The position numbers were made by a program, and so were the translations under genes. The notes below the pieces were generated by a model. That model saw only the letters and a list, made by a program, of their open reading frames with translations. It did not search any database and was not told where the DNA came from. From contig NZ_NTMH01000036.1 of the NCBI RefSeq assembly GCF_002307475.1, positions 186,001 to 250,000 on the forward strand: a DNA stretch of 64,000 bases, given 5' to 3'. Shown here piece by piece: positions 31,256 through 41,293 of this stretch (within the stretch, counting starts at the first letter, position 1; every line of letters starts with the position of its first letter). This DNA comes from Pantoea allii. GTDB lineage: Bacteria > Pseudomonadota > Gammaproteobacteria > Enterobacterales > Enterobacteriaceae.

Positions 31256-32068
31256 ATGTCATCCGCTTCGCATTCTGAAATTGACGCGCGCTATCATTAC
31301 GCCTGCGAAATCGCCCGTGCGGCGGCAAGCCGCGCCTGGTCATGGTATCAACAGCGTCAAAAACTGGTGGTGGAACATAAAAGGGATCTTCAGGATGTGG
31401 TCAGTGAAGCTGACCGCAACGTTGAAGAATTAATTAAATCATTGATCTCAGAACGTTATCCAGATGATGCCGTTTTAGGCGAGGAGAGCGGCGGTGACAC
31501 GCAAGGTGCCCGTATTGTATGGGTGATCGATCCCATTGATGGCACAGCCTGCTTTGTTAACGGCCTGCATAACTGGTGCGTCTCGCTGGCGATTGTGTGC
31601 GATGGCGAGCCGGTCGTTGGCGTGATTTGCGATCCCAATCATCACGAGCTGTTTCACGCCCGCAAAGGAAACGGCGCCTGGCTCAACGAGACCCGGCTCG
31701 AAGTGCATAAAGCCCGGCACCTCAATGAAGGCCTGCTGGGGATCAGTAACTCCAGCCGTGTTCCCGGTGAAAAAGTGACGCAGCTCATCGATGCCCTGCT
31801 CAGGGAAGGTGGGATGTTTATTCGCATCGGCTCCGGGGCTTTAACCAGTGCCTGGGCCGCCGCAGGCCGTCTGATTGGCTATTATGAAGCACATATGCAT
31901 CCCTGGGACAGCCTGCCCGGCATCGTGTTAATGCGTGAGGCCGGCGGCGTGACCAACGATTATCTGCGCAACGACGGTCTGAAAAAGGGCAATCCTGTTT
32001 TGCTGGCGAATGCGGTAATCTATCCGCAAATTAAAGCGCTGCTTGCGACGCATGAAATTGAGGATTGA
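31256..32068 (+). CDS. Inositol monophosphatase family protein
   Basis: A 270-residue member of the Mg-dependent, Li-sensitive phosphatase superfamily (SuhB, CysQ and HisN relatives). The metal ligands are visible: LGEESGG near residue 75, WVIDPIDGT near 95-103, and the C-terminal HPWDSLPG. It has no signal peptide, so it acts in the cytoplasm. It is not the suhB housekeeping copy by context: it is followed with coupled spacing by a periplasmic histidine acid phosphatase. Substrate could be inositol, sugar or PAP phosphate; sequence does not decide. AGAGGG precedes the ATG. Confidence 0.85.
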   Translation: MSSASHSEIDARYHYACEIARAAASRAWSWYQQRQKLVVEHKRDLQDVVSEADRNVEELIKSLISERYPDDAVLGEESGGDTQGARIVWVIDPIDGTACFVNGLHNWCVSLAIVCDGEPVVGVICDPNHHELFHARKGNGAWLNETRLEVHKARHLNEGLLGISNSSRVPGEKVTQLIDALLREGGMFIRIGSGALTSAWAAAGRLIGYYEAHMHPWDSLPGIVLMREAGGVTNDYLRNDGLKKGNPVLLANAVIYPQIKALLATHEIED

Positions 32069-32070
32069 TG

Positions 32071-33339
32071 ATGCCTGCCCATGTTCCCCGGCGCTTAATT
32101 GCGCTCTGCGCGTTGTGGTTGTTGGCGGGGCCGCTGCACGCGGCCCCGGAATACCAACTTGAGAAAGTGGTAGAACTGAGCCGACACGGGGTACGTCCGC
32201 CGACGCCCGGTAATCGTAAAGAGATTGAAGCGGCAAGCCAGCAGCCATGGTACGTCTGGAGCACGGCAGACGGTGAACTGACGGGCCATGGCTACAGCGC
32301 GGTGGTGAATAAAGCACGCTGGGAAGGGAAGCACTATCGCCAGTTGGGTTTACTCAACGCGGGTTGCCCTGATGCGACAGCGCTCTACGTGCGCGCCAGC
32401 CCGCTGCAGCGAACGCACGCTACCGCCGAGGCGCTGGTGGACGGTGCCTTTCCCGGCTGTGGTGTGGCGGTTCATACCGTTAAGGGCGATGTCGATCCGC
32501 TGTTTCAGACGGAAAAGCTCCCCTTTGCCCAGACCGATCCGCAGCGCGAACTGGCGGCAAAACATCGCGTGGCGGGCGATTTAGCCCAACGTCAGCAGCA
32601 GCTTCAGCCTGCGATTGCGCTGCTTAAACAGTCGGTATGTCCGGCCAGCAGCGATTGTCCGTTTTTCGATCGCCCCTGGCAGTTCAAACAGACAAAAAGC
32701 GGCAGCGTTTATGTTGAAGGCTTAAGCGCCATGGCCGCCATGGTCGAGACACTGCGGCTGGGTTACAGCGAAAATTTACCGTTCGCGAAGCTGGCCTGGG
32801 GGCACATTACGTCCGCCCAACAGATCACCGCCCTGCTCCCGCTGCTGACAGCCAATTATGATCTCAGCAATGATGTGCTCTACATGGCACAACGTCACGG
32901 TTCCCTGCTGCTGTCCCAGATGCTTGAGGCTATTAAAGGTAATGATCCCGACGTGCGCTGGCTGCTTCTGGTGGCACATGACACCAACATTGCGATGGTG
33001 CGCCGCTTAATGGGATTTGAATGGCAACTGCCCGGCTATACGCGCGGCAATATTCCACCAGGAAGCGGCCTGGTGCTGGAACGCTGGCGGGACCGAAATA
33101 CGCATCAGCGCTATCTACGCCTCTATTTTCAGGCACAAAGTCTGGATGGCCTGCGTCAGTTGCAACCGGTGAGCGACAGCCATCCCCTGTTGCGTCAGGA
33201 ATGGCGGCAACCCGGATGCAAAATCACAGCGGTCGGAACGCTTTGCCCGTTACAGGCGGCCATTACGCAGTTGGGTAAGCAGACAGATAACAGCGCGCGC
33301 GTTCCGGTCAGCATGATATTGCCGTCTTCGGACGGATAA
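32071..33339 (+). CDS. Periplasmic histidine acid phosphatase (AppA phytase / Agp type)
   Basis: Histidine acid phosphatase (422 aa) with a signal peptide ending near PLHAAPEY. The phospho-accepting His39 is in SRHGVRPP and the proton donor Asp304 in AHDTN; the HDTN form resembles phytases, whereas glucose-1-phosphatases usually have HDSN. Length is close to AppA (432) and Agp (413). Several Cys residues could form disulfides. Start 32071 is preceded by GAGGA at good spacing; the adjacent ATG at 32068 overlaps the upstream stop and is the alternative. Coupled to the inositol-phosphatase-family gene. Confidence 0.88.
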   Translation: MPAHVPRRLIALCALWLLAGPLHAAPEYQLEKVVELSRHGVRPPTPGNRKEIEAASQQPWYVWSTADGELTGHGYSAVVNKARWEGKHYRQLGLLNAGCPDATALYVRASPLQRTHATAEALVDGAFPGCGVAVHTVKGDVDPLFQTEKLPFAQTDPQRELAAKHRVAGDLAQRQQQLQPAIALLKQSVCPASSDCPFFDRPWQFKQTKSGSVYVEGLSAMAAMVETLRLGYSENLPFAKLAWGHITSAQQITALLPLLTANYDLSNDVLYMAQRHGSLLLSQMLEAIKGNDPDVRWLLLVAHDTNIAMVRRLMGFEWQLPGYTRGNIPPGSGLVLERWRDRNTHQRYLRLYFQAQSLDGLRQLQPVSDSHPLLRQEWRQPGCKITAVGTLCPLQAAITQLGKQTDNSARVPVSMILPSSDG

Positions 33340-33533
33340 CCCACGCGGCCCGGACGGTTTCGCCGGGCGTAGCGCTGGCCTTTGTCTTATTTTACGGCAA
33401 CTTATTTAATGGCGGCGCGTTTTGCATTAGCATGATTTCGTCAATCATCCCTCTATTTGTTTCATTTGCCATATCTGTTTTCGGCGAGTCATTTCGCCGA
33501 TTTTATTTTGCCTTACCGCCAATCCTGTTTTGC

Positions 33534-33559
33534 CCCAACCCGTTGATATCCGGGCTGGG
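33534..33559 (-). repeat. Hairpin just after proY
   Basis: CCCAACCCG (33534-33542) faces CGGGCTGGG (33551-33559). In minus-strand RNA the only mismatch becomes a G-U pair, so the structure fits the proY transcript, whose stop lies 15 bases before. It lacks a U tract. Confidence 0.4.
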
Positions 33560-33573
33560 ACAAATCAACCGCG

Positions 33574-34920
33574 TTATTTACGCACCAGCTTATAGCCCAG
33601 CAGCAGTACCACAATCCATACCATCCCGACATACAGTGAAATGCGGGTGTCCGGGAAGTAGCCGATCAGGCCAATAATAAAACACAGAAATGCCACGCCA
33701 AAGCCTGCTGTCCAGCTTCCGCCAGGCAGCGCAAAGGTTAACCCACGGGCGGCGGCTTTGCCGATCTTGCGTCGAAACGCCATCTGTGACAGCAGAATCA
33801 TGATCCAAACCCAGACGGTGGCAAAAGTCGCCAGCGAGGCGATAACCAGGAAGACTTTTTCTGGCATCAGGTAGTTGAGGTACACCGCAATCAGCATGGC
33901 AAACATCATCACCACCACCGTCACCCAGGGAATACCGCGCGAAGAGACCTTCATAAACATTTTGGGTGCATGGCCCTGCTGTGCCATGCCATGCAGCATA
34001 CGTCCCACGCCAAACACATCGCTGTTGATCGCCGACAGCGAGGCGGTCAGCACCACAAAGTTCAGGATAGACGCTGCCGCCGCAATCCCCATATGCTGGA
34101 ATGTCAGAACAAACGGGCTGCCGTTGGTGCCCACCTGATTCCAGGGATAAATCGACATAATGACAAACAGCGTACCCACATAAAAAACCAGAATACGCAT
34201 CGGGACGGAGTTGATAGCGCGCGGGATAGAGATGGCCGGATCGTTGGCTTCACCCGCCGTGATACCGATGATTTCAATGCCACCGTAGGCAAACATCACC
34301 ATCTGCAGCGACAGCAACATTCCCACGAGACCGTGCGCAAAAAAGCCGCCATTGGTCCACAGGTTATGAATGCCGGTGGGCTGGCCACCGTTGCCTATCC
34401 CCCAGATGATCATGCCAAACCCGGCCAGGATCATCACAACGATGGTGGCGACCTTGAAGAAGGAGAACCAAAACTCCACTTCACCAAACACCTTCACGCT
34501 CATTAAATTGACCGCGCCGATGATCAGCACCACGCTGAGCACCCAGATCCAGTGCGGGACCTCCGGAAACCAGACGCCCATATAGATACCGAACGCCGTT
34601 ACGTCCGCGATAGCCACGATCAGAATTTCAAAGCAGTAGGTCCAGCCGGTGATGTAGCCCGCCAGCGGACCAAGATAATCCTGCGCATAGCGGGAAAACG
34701 AGCTGGCCTGCGGGTTGTTGACCGACATCTCACCCAGCGCGCGCATGATGATGTACGCCACCGCGCCGCCAATGATATAGGCAAGCAGTACGCTCGGTCC
34801 TGCCATTTTGATGGCGTCCGCCGAGCCGTAAAACAGCCCGGTGCCAATCGCCGATCCCAGCGCCATAAAACGGATGTGGCGCGTGCTCAGTCCGCGTTTG
34901 AGCTTGTTGGTTTCTTGCAT
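33574..34920 (-). CDS. proY: Proline-specific permease ProY
   Basis: Twelve-helix amino acid/polyamine/organocation permease (448 aa). The N-terminal [25 protein letters not shown] signature region, the GEMSV motif after helix 2 and [14 protein letters not shown] in helix 6 are nearly identical to E. coli ProY (457 aa); the C-terminal tail is shorter here. In enterobacteria proY follows brnQ, as here, but an intrinsic terminator at 34941-34968 separates them, so proY expression needs read-through or its own promoter. Confidence 0.95.
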   Translation of the reverse strand: MQETNKLKRGLSTRHIRFMALGSAIGTGLFYGSADAIKMAGPSVLLAYIIGGAVAYIIMRALGEMSVNNPQASSFSRYAQDYLGPLAGYITGWTYCFEILIVAIADVTAFGIYMGVWFPEVPHWIWVLSVVLIIGAVNLMSVKVFGEVEFWFSFFKVATIVVMILAGFGMIIWGIGNGGQPTGIHNLWTNGGFFAHGLVGMLLSLQMVMFAYGGIEIIGITAGEANDPAISIPRAINSVPMRILVFYVGTLFVIMSIYPWNQVGTNGSPFVLTFQHMGIAAAASILNFVVLTASLSAINSDVFGVGRMLHGMAQQGHAPKMFMKVSSRGIPWVTVVVMMFAMLIAVYLNYLMPEKVFLVIASLATFATVWVWIMILLSQMAFRRKIGKAAARGLTFALPGGSWTAGFGVAFLCFIIGLIGYFPDTRISLYVGMVWIVVLLLGYKLVRK

Positions 34921-34940
34921 AACAACCTGTACCTGTGAAA

Positions 34941-34968
34941 TGAAAAAACCACGGGCAAGCCCGTGGTT
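34941..34968 (-). terminator. Intrinsic terminator between brnQ and proY
   Basis: On the minus strand AACCACGGGC/GCCCGTGGTT (10 bp, 2-base loop) is followed by TTTTTT. It lies 22 bases after the brnQ stop and 21 bases before the proY ATG. Confidence 0.88.
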
Positions 34969-34990
34969 AAAGAAGAATCAATCTTAGCCG

Positions 34991-36310
34991 TTACGAGTGA
35001 ACCGACACCTGCTCTGGCCCTTTCAACCGATCGACCAGCGCCACAGCCAGCAACATCACCAGCGATGGCGGCAACCAGGCAAGGCCCTGGTCGGCTAACG
35101 GCAGATGCTGGCTAAATGCGGGTAACGCCTCTTTAAACCCGGTGGTTTTGATGGCGTCAAGGATACCAAATAGCAGGCTGACCAGCATAGTCGGTGCGAT
35201 GATACGGCTACTTTTGTTCCACCAGTTCAGCGTAAAACTCAGTACGACCAGCACGATACACGGCGGATAAATGGCCGTCAGCACCGGAATGGAAATCTGA
35301 ATCAGATGGCTCAGCCCCAGGTTAGACACCACCATCGAGAACAGGCCCAGTACAAAGACCAGCGTTTTGTAAGACCAGGGCAGATATTGCGCAAAAAACT
35401 CTGCGCAGGCACAGGTCAGGCCCACAGCCGTCACCATACAGGCAATGAAAATCAGTGCGGCCAGGAAGAAGCTGCCCATGTCACCGAAGGTCTGCTGGAC
35501 GTAAGCATGCAGAATCGCCGCACCGTTGGCATTCTGATCCACTAACGCACCGCTGCCCGCGCCCAGTTTAAACAGGCTGAGATAGACCAGCGTCAAACCG
35601 ACGCCAGCGATCACCCCAGCTAAAACCGTGTAGCGGGTTAACAGCGCCGCGTTATCAATGCCGCGCGAACGTGCCGCGTTGACGATGACAATGCCGAAGA
35701 CCATCGCGCCCAGCGTATCCATGGTGAGATAGCCGTTCACAAAACCACTGGAAAATGCGGCGCGCTGATAGTCCGCTGTCGCGGGAATCGTTCCGCCCGC
35801 CGGCCACAGCAAAGCCGCGACGCCCAGCAGCGTCAGGGCTGCAATTTTTAGCGGGGCCAGAAAATGGCCGACCGTATCCAGCAATTTACCCGGATAGAGG
35901 GAAATCACCATCACCAGCGCAAAGTAAATCAGGCTGTAGATAAACAGCGGCAGCGGGCCATCGCCAGTGATAGGTGCAATGCCCACCTCAAATGAGACCG
36001 TGGCGGTGCGCGGCGTGGCAAAAAGCGGCCCGACCGCAAGGTAGCAGACCGTTGCCAGCACCACGCCAGCGACTTTGCCAATGGGCGTGCTCAGCGCATC
36101 AATACCGCCGCCGACGCGCGCCAGGGCGATCACGGTGATAACAGGTAAGCCCACGGCGGTAAGCAGAAAGCCCACAGCGGCCACCCAGACATGTTCGCCT
36201 GACTGAATACCGACCATGGGAGGAAAGATGATGTTACCCGCGCCAACAAACAGGGCAAACGTCATGAAGCCCAGCGCGAGAATGTCTTTAACGGTTAAAC
36301 GATGTGTCAT
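34991..36310 (-). CDS. brnQ: Branched-chain amino acid:cation symporter BrnQ
   Basis: LIVCS-family transporter (439 aa, E. coli length) importing leucine, isoleucine and valine with a cation. Twelve hydrophobic segments; conserved [18 protein letters not shown] near the N-terminus, [11 protein letters not shown] and [11 protein letters not shown]. The start at 36310 gives [10 protein letters not shown]; a Met four codons earlier is not favoured. In E. coli brnQ directly follows phoR; here a PstS-like gene and a MetE-like gene lie between them. Confidence 0.96.
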   Translation of the reverse strand: MTHRLTVKDILALGFMTFALFVGAGNIIFPPMVGIQSGEHVWVAAVGFLLTAVGLPVITVIALARVGGGIDALSTPIGKVAGVVLATVCYLAVGPLFATPRTATVSFEVGIAPITGDGPLPLFIYSLIYFALVMVISLYPGKLLDTVGHFLAPLKIAALTLLGVAALLWPAGGTIPATADYQRAAFSSGFVNGYLTMDTLGAMVFGIVIVNAARSRGIDNAALLTRYTVLAGVIAGVGLTLVYLSLFKLGAGSGALVDQNANGAAILHAYVQQTFGDMGSFFLAALIFIACMVTAVGLTCACAEFFAQYLPWSYKTLVFVLGLFSMVVSNLGLSHLIQISIPVLTAIYPPCIVLVVLSFTLNWWNKSSRIIAPTMLVSLLFGILDAIKTTGFKEALPAFSQHLPLADQGLAWLPPSLVMLLAVALVDRLKGPEQVSVHS

Positions 36311-36700
36311 ACGGCCTGTCACTGATGTTGCGATGAAAGATAAGTTTGCGTTGTCCCCTCGCTGCGTTAATACGACGACTTGCCAGACAATAACAGCGCA
36401 TTATGCGTAGCGTCTGGTTTAGCGCAGGTGATTTGAGCTGCTTTTTTTCTGTTCACAGAGGGATAAATCGACAACGGCGGTAAGTAAAACGTTTATAGCG
36501 GAGAAAGGCAATACAGGATCGGAAAACCAGAGGCTTATTTCGCAATTTAAACCAATATCAGAGGATCACATCAATATTCGCAGAAAGCGCATCAGATGAT
36601 GTGCTTTAAAAATAAACAGGCGATGGGAAATATCAGCATACATGCGGGTTTTTGTGCACAAGTGGCGCATGTATTGCGCCACGTTGCACAGATTCAGCGC
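36311..36700. other. 390-base gap upstream of brnQ, with a strong hairpin
   Basis: This stretch holds the brnQ promoter, which I cannot place, and the end of the MetE-like transcript. A near-perfect 11-bp stem AAAGCGCATCA/TGATGTGCTTT (36584-36594 with 36597-36607) with a 2-base loop lies 94 bases after the MetE-like stop and is a candidate transcript end, although the U tract is poor on both strands. No coding sequence is supported. Confidence 0.45.
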
Positions 36701-37804
36701 TTACCACACCTGGCTGGCGACATCCACTACCAGACGAATCTTCTGCCACTGTTGCTCTTCGGTCAGGCTGTTGCCCTCTTCCGTTGAGGCAAATCCACAC
36801 TGCGGGCTGAGGCAAATCTGGTCGAGGCTGATGTACTGTGTCGCTTCCTGTAAACGCGCTTTTACCTGCGCGGCGTCTTCCAGTTCACCGACCTTGGTGG
36901 TAATCAAACCCAGCACCGCCTTCTGGTGGCCAGGCTTGATGAAACGCAGCGGTTCGAAGCCGCCAGAACGGTGATTGTCATATTCAAGGAAAAACGCATC
37001 CACATTCACAGAGCCGAACAGGATTTCAGCCACCGGCTCGTAGCCCCCTTCAGAAATCCAGGTCGAGCGGAAATTGCCACGGCACACATGCAGACCGACG
37101 GTCAGGTCGGCCGGTTTGCCTTCTAACGCCTTGTTCAGTACACGTGCATAGGTGCGAGCCAACTGCTCGGGATCGTCGCCGCGCTCACGGATCTCACGCT
37201 TTTGCTCCTCTGAACAGAGATAGGCCCAGACGGTATCGTCCAGTTGTAAATAGCGACAGCCTGCATCGTAAAAGGCTTTAATCGCCTCTTTGTAGGTCTG
37301 CGCCAGATCGTCAAAGTACACATCCAGATCGGGGTAAACCTTTGCGTCGATCACTTTACGTCCGCCGCGGAAATGCAGCACGCTTGGGCTGGGGATGGTC
37401 ATTTTTGCCACCGCATCCCCCGCTACGCTCTGCAGGAAGCGGAAATGCGCCAGCATTGGATGCCCATCAAAACCCAGCTTGCCGGTAATTTTTACGCCGT
37501 GCGCTTTGGTCTGAACGCCGTTGAACTGAATGCCCTGATCCGCTTCATAATGTTCAACACCTTTCAGGCCGTAGAAAAAGTCAAAGTGCCACCAGCCACG
37601 ACGAAATTCCCCGTCGGTAACAACCTGAAGGCCATTTTCACGCTGCTTCGCCACCACGTCACGAATCGCTTCATTTTCAACATCACGCAGTTCGTCAGCG
37701 CTGATCTCGCCCGCATGAAATTTTTCACGAGCCTGCTTAATGGCGACGGGACGAAGGAAGCTGCCAACGGTATCGGCACGAAACGGGGCGGTTTGTCTTT
37801 GCAT
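36701..37804 (-). CDS. Cobalamin-independent methionine synthase family protein (YxjG/YxjH type)
   Basis: A 367-residue protein equal to the C-terminal, catalytic barrel of MetE, the short form known in Bacillus as YxjG/YxjH. The zinc and homocysteine-binding residues are visible: His and Cys in GLHVCRGN, and the distal Cys in LSPQCGFAS; TVGSFLRP and DGEFRRGWW are also typical. It lacks the N-terminal barrel, so the methyl donor is probably not polyglutamyl-folate as in full MetE; S-methyl transfer to homocysteine is inferred. A MetJ-type operator lies 69-92 bases upstream. Confidence 0.87.
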   Translation of the reverse strand: MQRQTAPFRADTVGSFLRPVAIKQAREKFHAGEISADELRDVENEAIRDVVAKQRENGLQVVTDGEFRRGWWHFDFFYGLKGVEHYEADQGIQFNGVQTKAHGVKITGKLGFDGHPMLAHFRFLQSVAGDAVAKMTIPSPSVLHFRGGRKVIDAKVYPDLDVYFDDLAQTYKEAIKAFYDAGCRYLQLDDTVWAYLCSEEQKREIRERGDDPEQLARTYARVLNKALEGKPADLTVGLHVCRGNFRSTWISEGGYEPVAEILFGSVNVDAFFLEYDNHRSGGFEPLRFIKPGHQKAVLGLITTKVGELEDAAQVKARLQEATQYISLDQICLSPQCGFASTEEGNSLTEEQQWQKIRLVVDVASQVW

Positions 37805-38175
37805 AATGACTCCTGATCACCCGCCAGATCAGTAGATAATTTCGGGCGGGAATAGTTACACAATGTAATTTTAGCCTTCCAGATGGCTAAACGTCTGAAT
37901 GCAGATTGTCATGTGACCTGCTTCTGCGCAAACGAAAAAAATTCACTGGGGATGAAAAAGATTCATGTTGCGGCGAGAAGAGTGGATTTTGCGGTCGTCC
38001 TTTTACGCATCAGCATTATTACCCGGCGCAACTGACGCTGTGGAATCTGTGGATGCTATGGACGCTGAACAGCATAGCCAGGATGTAGCCCGCGCACAGG
38101 GTACGCGGCTAAAACGTAGAATGTTCTTTATCAAGGATGCCTGGTGATCCTTGGGTTCTGCACAGTCAGGAAAGC
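37805..38175. other. 371-base gap between the MetE-like and PstS-like genes
   Basis: Besides the MetJ-type operator (37873-37896) this gap contains only short reading frames without ribosome-binding sites, and a small hairpin CAAGGAT/ATCCTTG (38132-38138 with 38147-38153) 23 bases after the PstS-like stop. No gene is supported. Confidence 0.5.
37873..37896 (-). promoter_or_regulatory. MetJ-type operator (three tandem met boxes)
   Basis: Three contiguous 8-base units match the met box AGACGTCT: AGCCTTCC (5/8), AGATGGCT (6/8) and AAACGTCT (7/8). MetJ binds such tandem arrays with S-adenosylmethionine as corepressor. Position ahead of a methionine-synthase-like gene supports it. Individual matches are partial, as is usual for natural met boxes. 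Confidence 0.6.
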
Positions 38176-39096
38176 CTACTGGAGAGCCTTACGCGCCCCG
38201 GCCATTTGCGTCTCAGACAGCGGCAGATAACCCGCTTCACTCACGCGCTGCTGGCCCGCTTTAGACAGCACCTGTTGTAAAAAAGCGGCTAACAGCGGCG
38301 GCAAGGGCTTACCGGGGGCTTTATTCACATACAGATAGAGCGGGCGCGCCCAGGGATAGCGACCACTGCGGATAGAATCCGGATCGGGAGCAACCGCTTC
38401 ACCGCTTTTTGTCATCACCGGCAGCAGTTTTACTCCGCTCAGGTGAAAACCAAAACTGGCATAGCCAATGCTGCGCAGATCGCCGGCGACGGCCTGAACC
38501 ACCGCCGCCGATCCGGGAAATTCCGCCACGTCGTTGCGAAAATCGCCCTGGCACAGTGCCTGCTGCTTGAAGAATCCCCATGTTCCGGAGGCCGAGTTGC
38601 GGCCATAACGCTGGATAGCACGCTGCTGCCACTCTGGCTGATGCAGGCCCAGATCGCCCCAGCGCTCAGGCACCTGCTGCGCGCCACAGAGACGGGTGAC
38701 AGAGAACAGGGCATCAAGCTGGCGGGGATCGACAGACTGCAGCGGATTGCGCTGATTCACCACCACCACCAGCGCGTCCATCGCAACCGGTACTGCCAGC
38801 GGAGGATAACCATATCGCGCCTCAAATGCCTGGCGCTCATCCGCCTGCATGGGCCGGCTCATGGCCCCAATCTGGACGCTACCGGCGGTGAGCGCGGTGG
38901 GCGCGGTTGACGAGCCCGATGCCTGGACCTGGACGTTTACGCCGGGCGACTGACGGCTAAAGTCATCGCCCCATAAGGTCATCAGGTAGCCGAGCGTGTC
39001 CGAGCCTGCGCTGCTCAGATTGCCTGAAAGCATAACAGGCTGCGCCTGCACCACGGCAGGCAACAGAGAGAAGAGCAGCAAAAAAAGCGCGCGCAT
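38176..39096 (-). CDS. PstS-family phosphate-binding protein
   Basis: Periplasmic substrate-binding protein (306 aa) with a clear signal peptide (MRALFLLLFSLLPAVVQAQ). Phosphate-ligand segments of the PstS family are recognisable: AGSDTL, ASGSSTAP, and RNSASGTWGFF near residue 168. It lies 19 bases downstream of phoR, so it is probably co-expressed with the phosphate sensor system. No permease or ATPase genes (pstCAB) are adjacent. It is shorter and diverged from E. coli PstS (346 aa). A role as phosphate sensor partner or accessory scavenger is inference. Confidence 0.82.
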   Translation of the reverse strand: MRALFLLLFSLLPAVVQAQPVMLSGNLSSAGSDTLGYLMTLWGDDFSRQSPGVNVQVQASGSSTAPTALTAGSVQIGAMSRPMQADERQAFEARYGYPPLAVPVAMDALVVVVNQRNPLQSVDPRQLDALFSVTRLCGAQQVPERWGDLGLHQPEWQQRAIQRYGRNSASGTWGFFKQQALCQGDFRNDVAEFPGSAAVVQAVAGDLRSIGYASFGFHLSGVKLLPVMTKSGEAVAPDPDSIRSGRYPWARPLYLYVNKAPGKPLPPLLAAFLQQVLSKAGQQRVSEAGYLPLSETQMAGARKALQ

Positions 39097-39115
39097 TGTT
39101 CCGATCCGTCAGCAG

Positions 39116-40429
39116 TTAATGGACGGCATTCTCCTGCATCCCGTTAGTAACAATCAACCGTGGTGCCAGGGTAAACGTAAAACAGGTTTCCTGATGCGGG
39201 ATGCTGGTGATCTCCAGCCGCGCATTATGATGGCTCAGTGCATGCTTCACGATGGCCAGCCCAAGCCCGCTGCCGCCGGTGGCGCGTGAACGCGCTTTGT
39301 CCACGCGGTAAAAACGTTCTGTCAGACGTGGGATATGCTCAGAAGCAATGCCGGGGCCGTTATCGCACACCTTGAATACCGCGCCCTGCTTGCTGCGTAG
39401 CCAGCTGATATCGATGCGCGTGCCCTCTGGCGTATGGTTAACCGCGTTGTAAACGAGGTTGGAAATGGCACTGCGTAATTGCTCATCATTGCCAAACACT
39501 TTCAGATGGGGATCGGTATGAAAATGGATAGCGTGACGTCCGCCGCTCAGGGTTTCAGCCTCATGCTGCAGCAGTTTTAGCATGACGGGCACATCAACCT
39601 TTTCTTTCATGTTGATGACCGGGGCAGCCTCAATACGCGACAGCGTCAGGAGCTGTTTGACCAGGCTATCCATCCGTCGGGTTTGCTCCGACATCGTCTG
39701 CAACGCTTTGTCCCGTGAGCGCTGATTCATTACAGAGTCGTTCATCATTTCCAGATAGCCCTGAAGCACCGTTAAAGGCGTGCGCAGTTCGTGGCTGACG
39801 TTGGCGAAGAAGTTACGCCGTGCTCCCTCAAGCTGATGCATCTGAGTAACATCGCGCGCCACCATTAACCACTGGCCTTCGCTGTAAGGCATGACACGGA
39901 ATTCCATATGGTGCTGGTTATTCAGCACCAGCGTCAGTGGCTTATCGAAATCCCGCTGGCGAAGGTAGCGTGAAAACTCAGGATAACGCAGCAGGTTAAG
40001 GATATTTTGCCCGTTATCCTCTGGCCAGCGCAGCCCCAGGTGTTGCTGTGCCAGGCCGTTGCACCAGAAAATAGTGCCCTCTTCCGTGGTCAGGATTACG
40101 GCGTCAGGCAGCGACTCCGCGCCGCTACGAAAGCGCTTAATCAGATTACCTAACTCGCGCCGCCGCCGCCGGTTGCGCAGTTGCATTTGATACAACCCGT
40201 AAAACAGCGGCTCCCAGCTAGCCTGGCCTGAAGGCGGCGTCATCGTGCGATCGAGCCATAGCCAGTGAGAAAGGCGCATCAGGTTGTAAAAATGCCACAA
40301 TAACATGCCGACGACGCTAAGTAACAAGAGCCACGGCAAATAGCCAAACAGCAGGCCAAGCACCAGCGCAGGCAGACACGCCAGCACCAGTTCGGACAAT
40401 AATCTCTTCCAGGAGAGGCGTTCCAGCAC
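39116..40429 (-). CDS. phoR: Phosphate regulon sensor histidine kinase PhoR
   Basis: Membrane histidine kinase (437 aa) controlling PhoB. Two N-terminal helices (about 10-55), a linker and PAS domain ([17 protein letters not shown]), the phospho-accepting His in [10 protein letters not shown], then the ATP-binding N box (NAVNHTPEG), G1 (DNGPGIA) and G2 ([10 protein letters not shown]). Starts at GTG as in E. coli. It lies 14 bases after phoB and just before the PstS-like gene. Confidence 0.97.
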   Translation of the reverse strand: MLERLSWKRLLSELVLACLPALVLGLLFGYLPWLLLLSVVGMLLWHFYNLMRLSHWLWLDRTMTPPSGQASWEPLFYGLYQMQLRNRRRRRELGNLIKRFRSGAESLPDAVILTTEEGTIFWCNGLAQQHLGLRWPEDNGQNILNLLRYPEFSRYLRQRDFDKPLTLVLNNQHHMEFRVMPYSEGQWLMVARDVTQMHQLEGARRNFFANVSHELRTPLTVLQGYLEMMNDSVMNQRSRDKALQTMSEQTRRMDSLVKQLLTLSRIEAAPVINMKEKVDVPVMLKLLQHEAETLSGGRHAIHFHTDPHLKVFGNDEQLRSAISNLVYNAVNHTPEGTRIDISWLRSKQGAVFKVCDNGPGIASEHIPRLTERFYRVDKARSRATGGSGLGLAIVKHALSHHNARLEITSIPHQETCFTFTLAPRLIVTNGMQENAVH

Positions 40430-40443
40430 GGTTAAAGCTCCGT

Positions 40444-41133
40444 TTAAAAGCGGGCAGAGAAACGATAGCCTGTTCCGCGTACGGTTTGTACCATGCGATC
40501 GTGGCCGGTCAGTTCCAGCGCCTTACGTAAACGACGAATATGAACGTCAACGGTGCGATCTTCAACATAGACGTTGGTGCCCCAGACGTGATTGAGTAGC
40601 TGCTCACGGCTGTAAACACGCTCAGGATGGGTCATAAAGAAATGCAGCAGCTTGTATTCTGTCGGCCCCATTTCCAGCGGTGTGGTTTCTGACATCACGC
40701 GGTGCGATGACGGGTCCAGGCTCAGGCCCTGCATTTCAATCACGTCTTCAACCGCCATCGGCGAAATACGACGCATAACCGCTTTGATGCGTGCCATCAG
40801 CTCTTTAGGCGAAAAGGGTTTAGTGATGTAATCATCCGCCCCGACTTCCAGCCCACGAACCCGATCTTCTTCCTCGCCGCGCGCGGTCAGCATCATAACC
40901 GGAATATCGCGCGTCATGGCTTCACGCTTAAGATGTTTAATAAATTGTATGCCGCTACCGCCGGGTAACATCCAGTCCAGCAGGATCAGATCAGGCCAGG
41001 GTTCAATCAGCTTGCTGACAGCACTGTCATAATCTTCGGCCTCAATCGGCTGATAATCGTTTTGTTCCAGAACAAAACATAACATCTCACGGATTGGAGC
41101 TTCATCTTCCACAACTAAAATGCGCTTAGCCAT
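40444..41133 (-). CDS. phoB: Phosphate regulon response regulator PhoB
   Basis: OmpR-family regulator (229 aa, E. coli length). Receiver domain with acidic pocket VEDEAPI, phospho-acceptor Asp near residue 54 (LLDWMLPG) and Lys of ITKPFSP; C-terminal winged helix ending VRGTGYRFS. It activates phosphate-starvation genes from Pho boxes. The start at 41133 gives [11 protein letters not shown]; the open extension to 41181 overlaps the promoter and is rejected. Two overlapping Pho boxes upstream indicate autoregulation. Confidence 0.97.
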   Translation of the reverse strand: MAKRILVVEDEAPIREMLCFVLEQNDYQPIEAEDYDSAVSKLIEPWPDLILLDWMLPGGSGIQFIKHLKREAMTRDIPVMMLTARGEEEDRVRGLEVGADDYITKPFSPKELMARIKAVMRRISPMAVEDVIEMQGLSLDPSSHRVMSETTPLEMGPTEYKLLHFFMTHPERVYSREQLLNHVWGTNVYVEDRTVDVHIRRLRKALELTGHDRMVQTVRGTGYRFSARF

Positions 41134-41179
41134 TATTACTCCTGCAGGTAGGACGGCTTTCACTGATATTTGCGGCGTC

Positions 41180-41213
41180 ATTATGCGTCAGTTTTGTGAC
41201 AGTTTTATGAAAA
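41180..41213 (-). promoter_or_regulatory. phoB promoter with tandem Pho boxes
   Basis: Minus-strand sequence reads TTTTCATAAAACTGTCAC (41213-41196) then CTGTCACAAAACTGACGC (41202-41185), two overlapping matches to the Pho box CTGTCATAWAWCTGTCAY with 11-base periodicity. A -10 hexamer CATAAT (41185-41180) follows directly, and no -35 is needed in PhoB-activated promoters. The layout equals that of E. coli phoB. Confidence 0.88.
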
Positions 41214-41293
41214 AGTTAGCCATAAAAGTCGGCTTGCAACAACCATTTATGACAACATGACGACATGTTTTGTGGCTTTAGTGATAGAGCCAG

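Noticed and set aside
37906-38147. Two 60-codon plus-strand frames after the MetE-like gene region
   Set aside because: No ribosome sites, they overlap each other in different frames and show no protein-like pattern.
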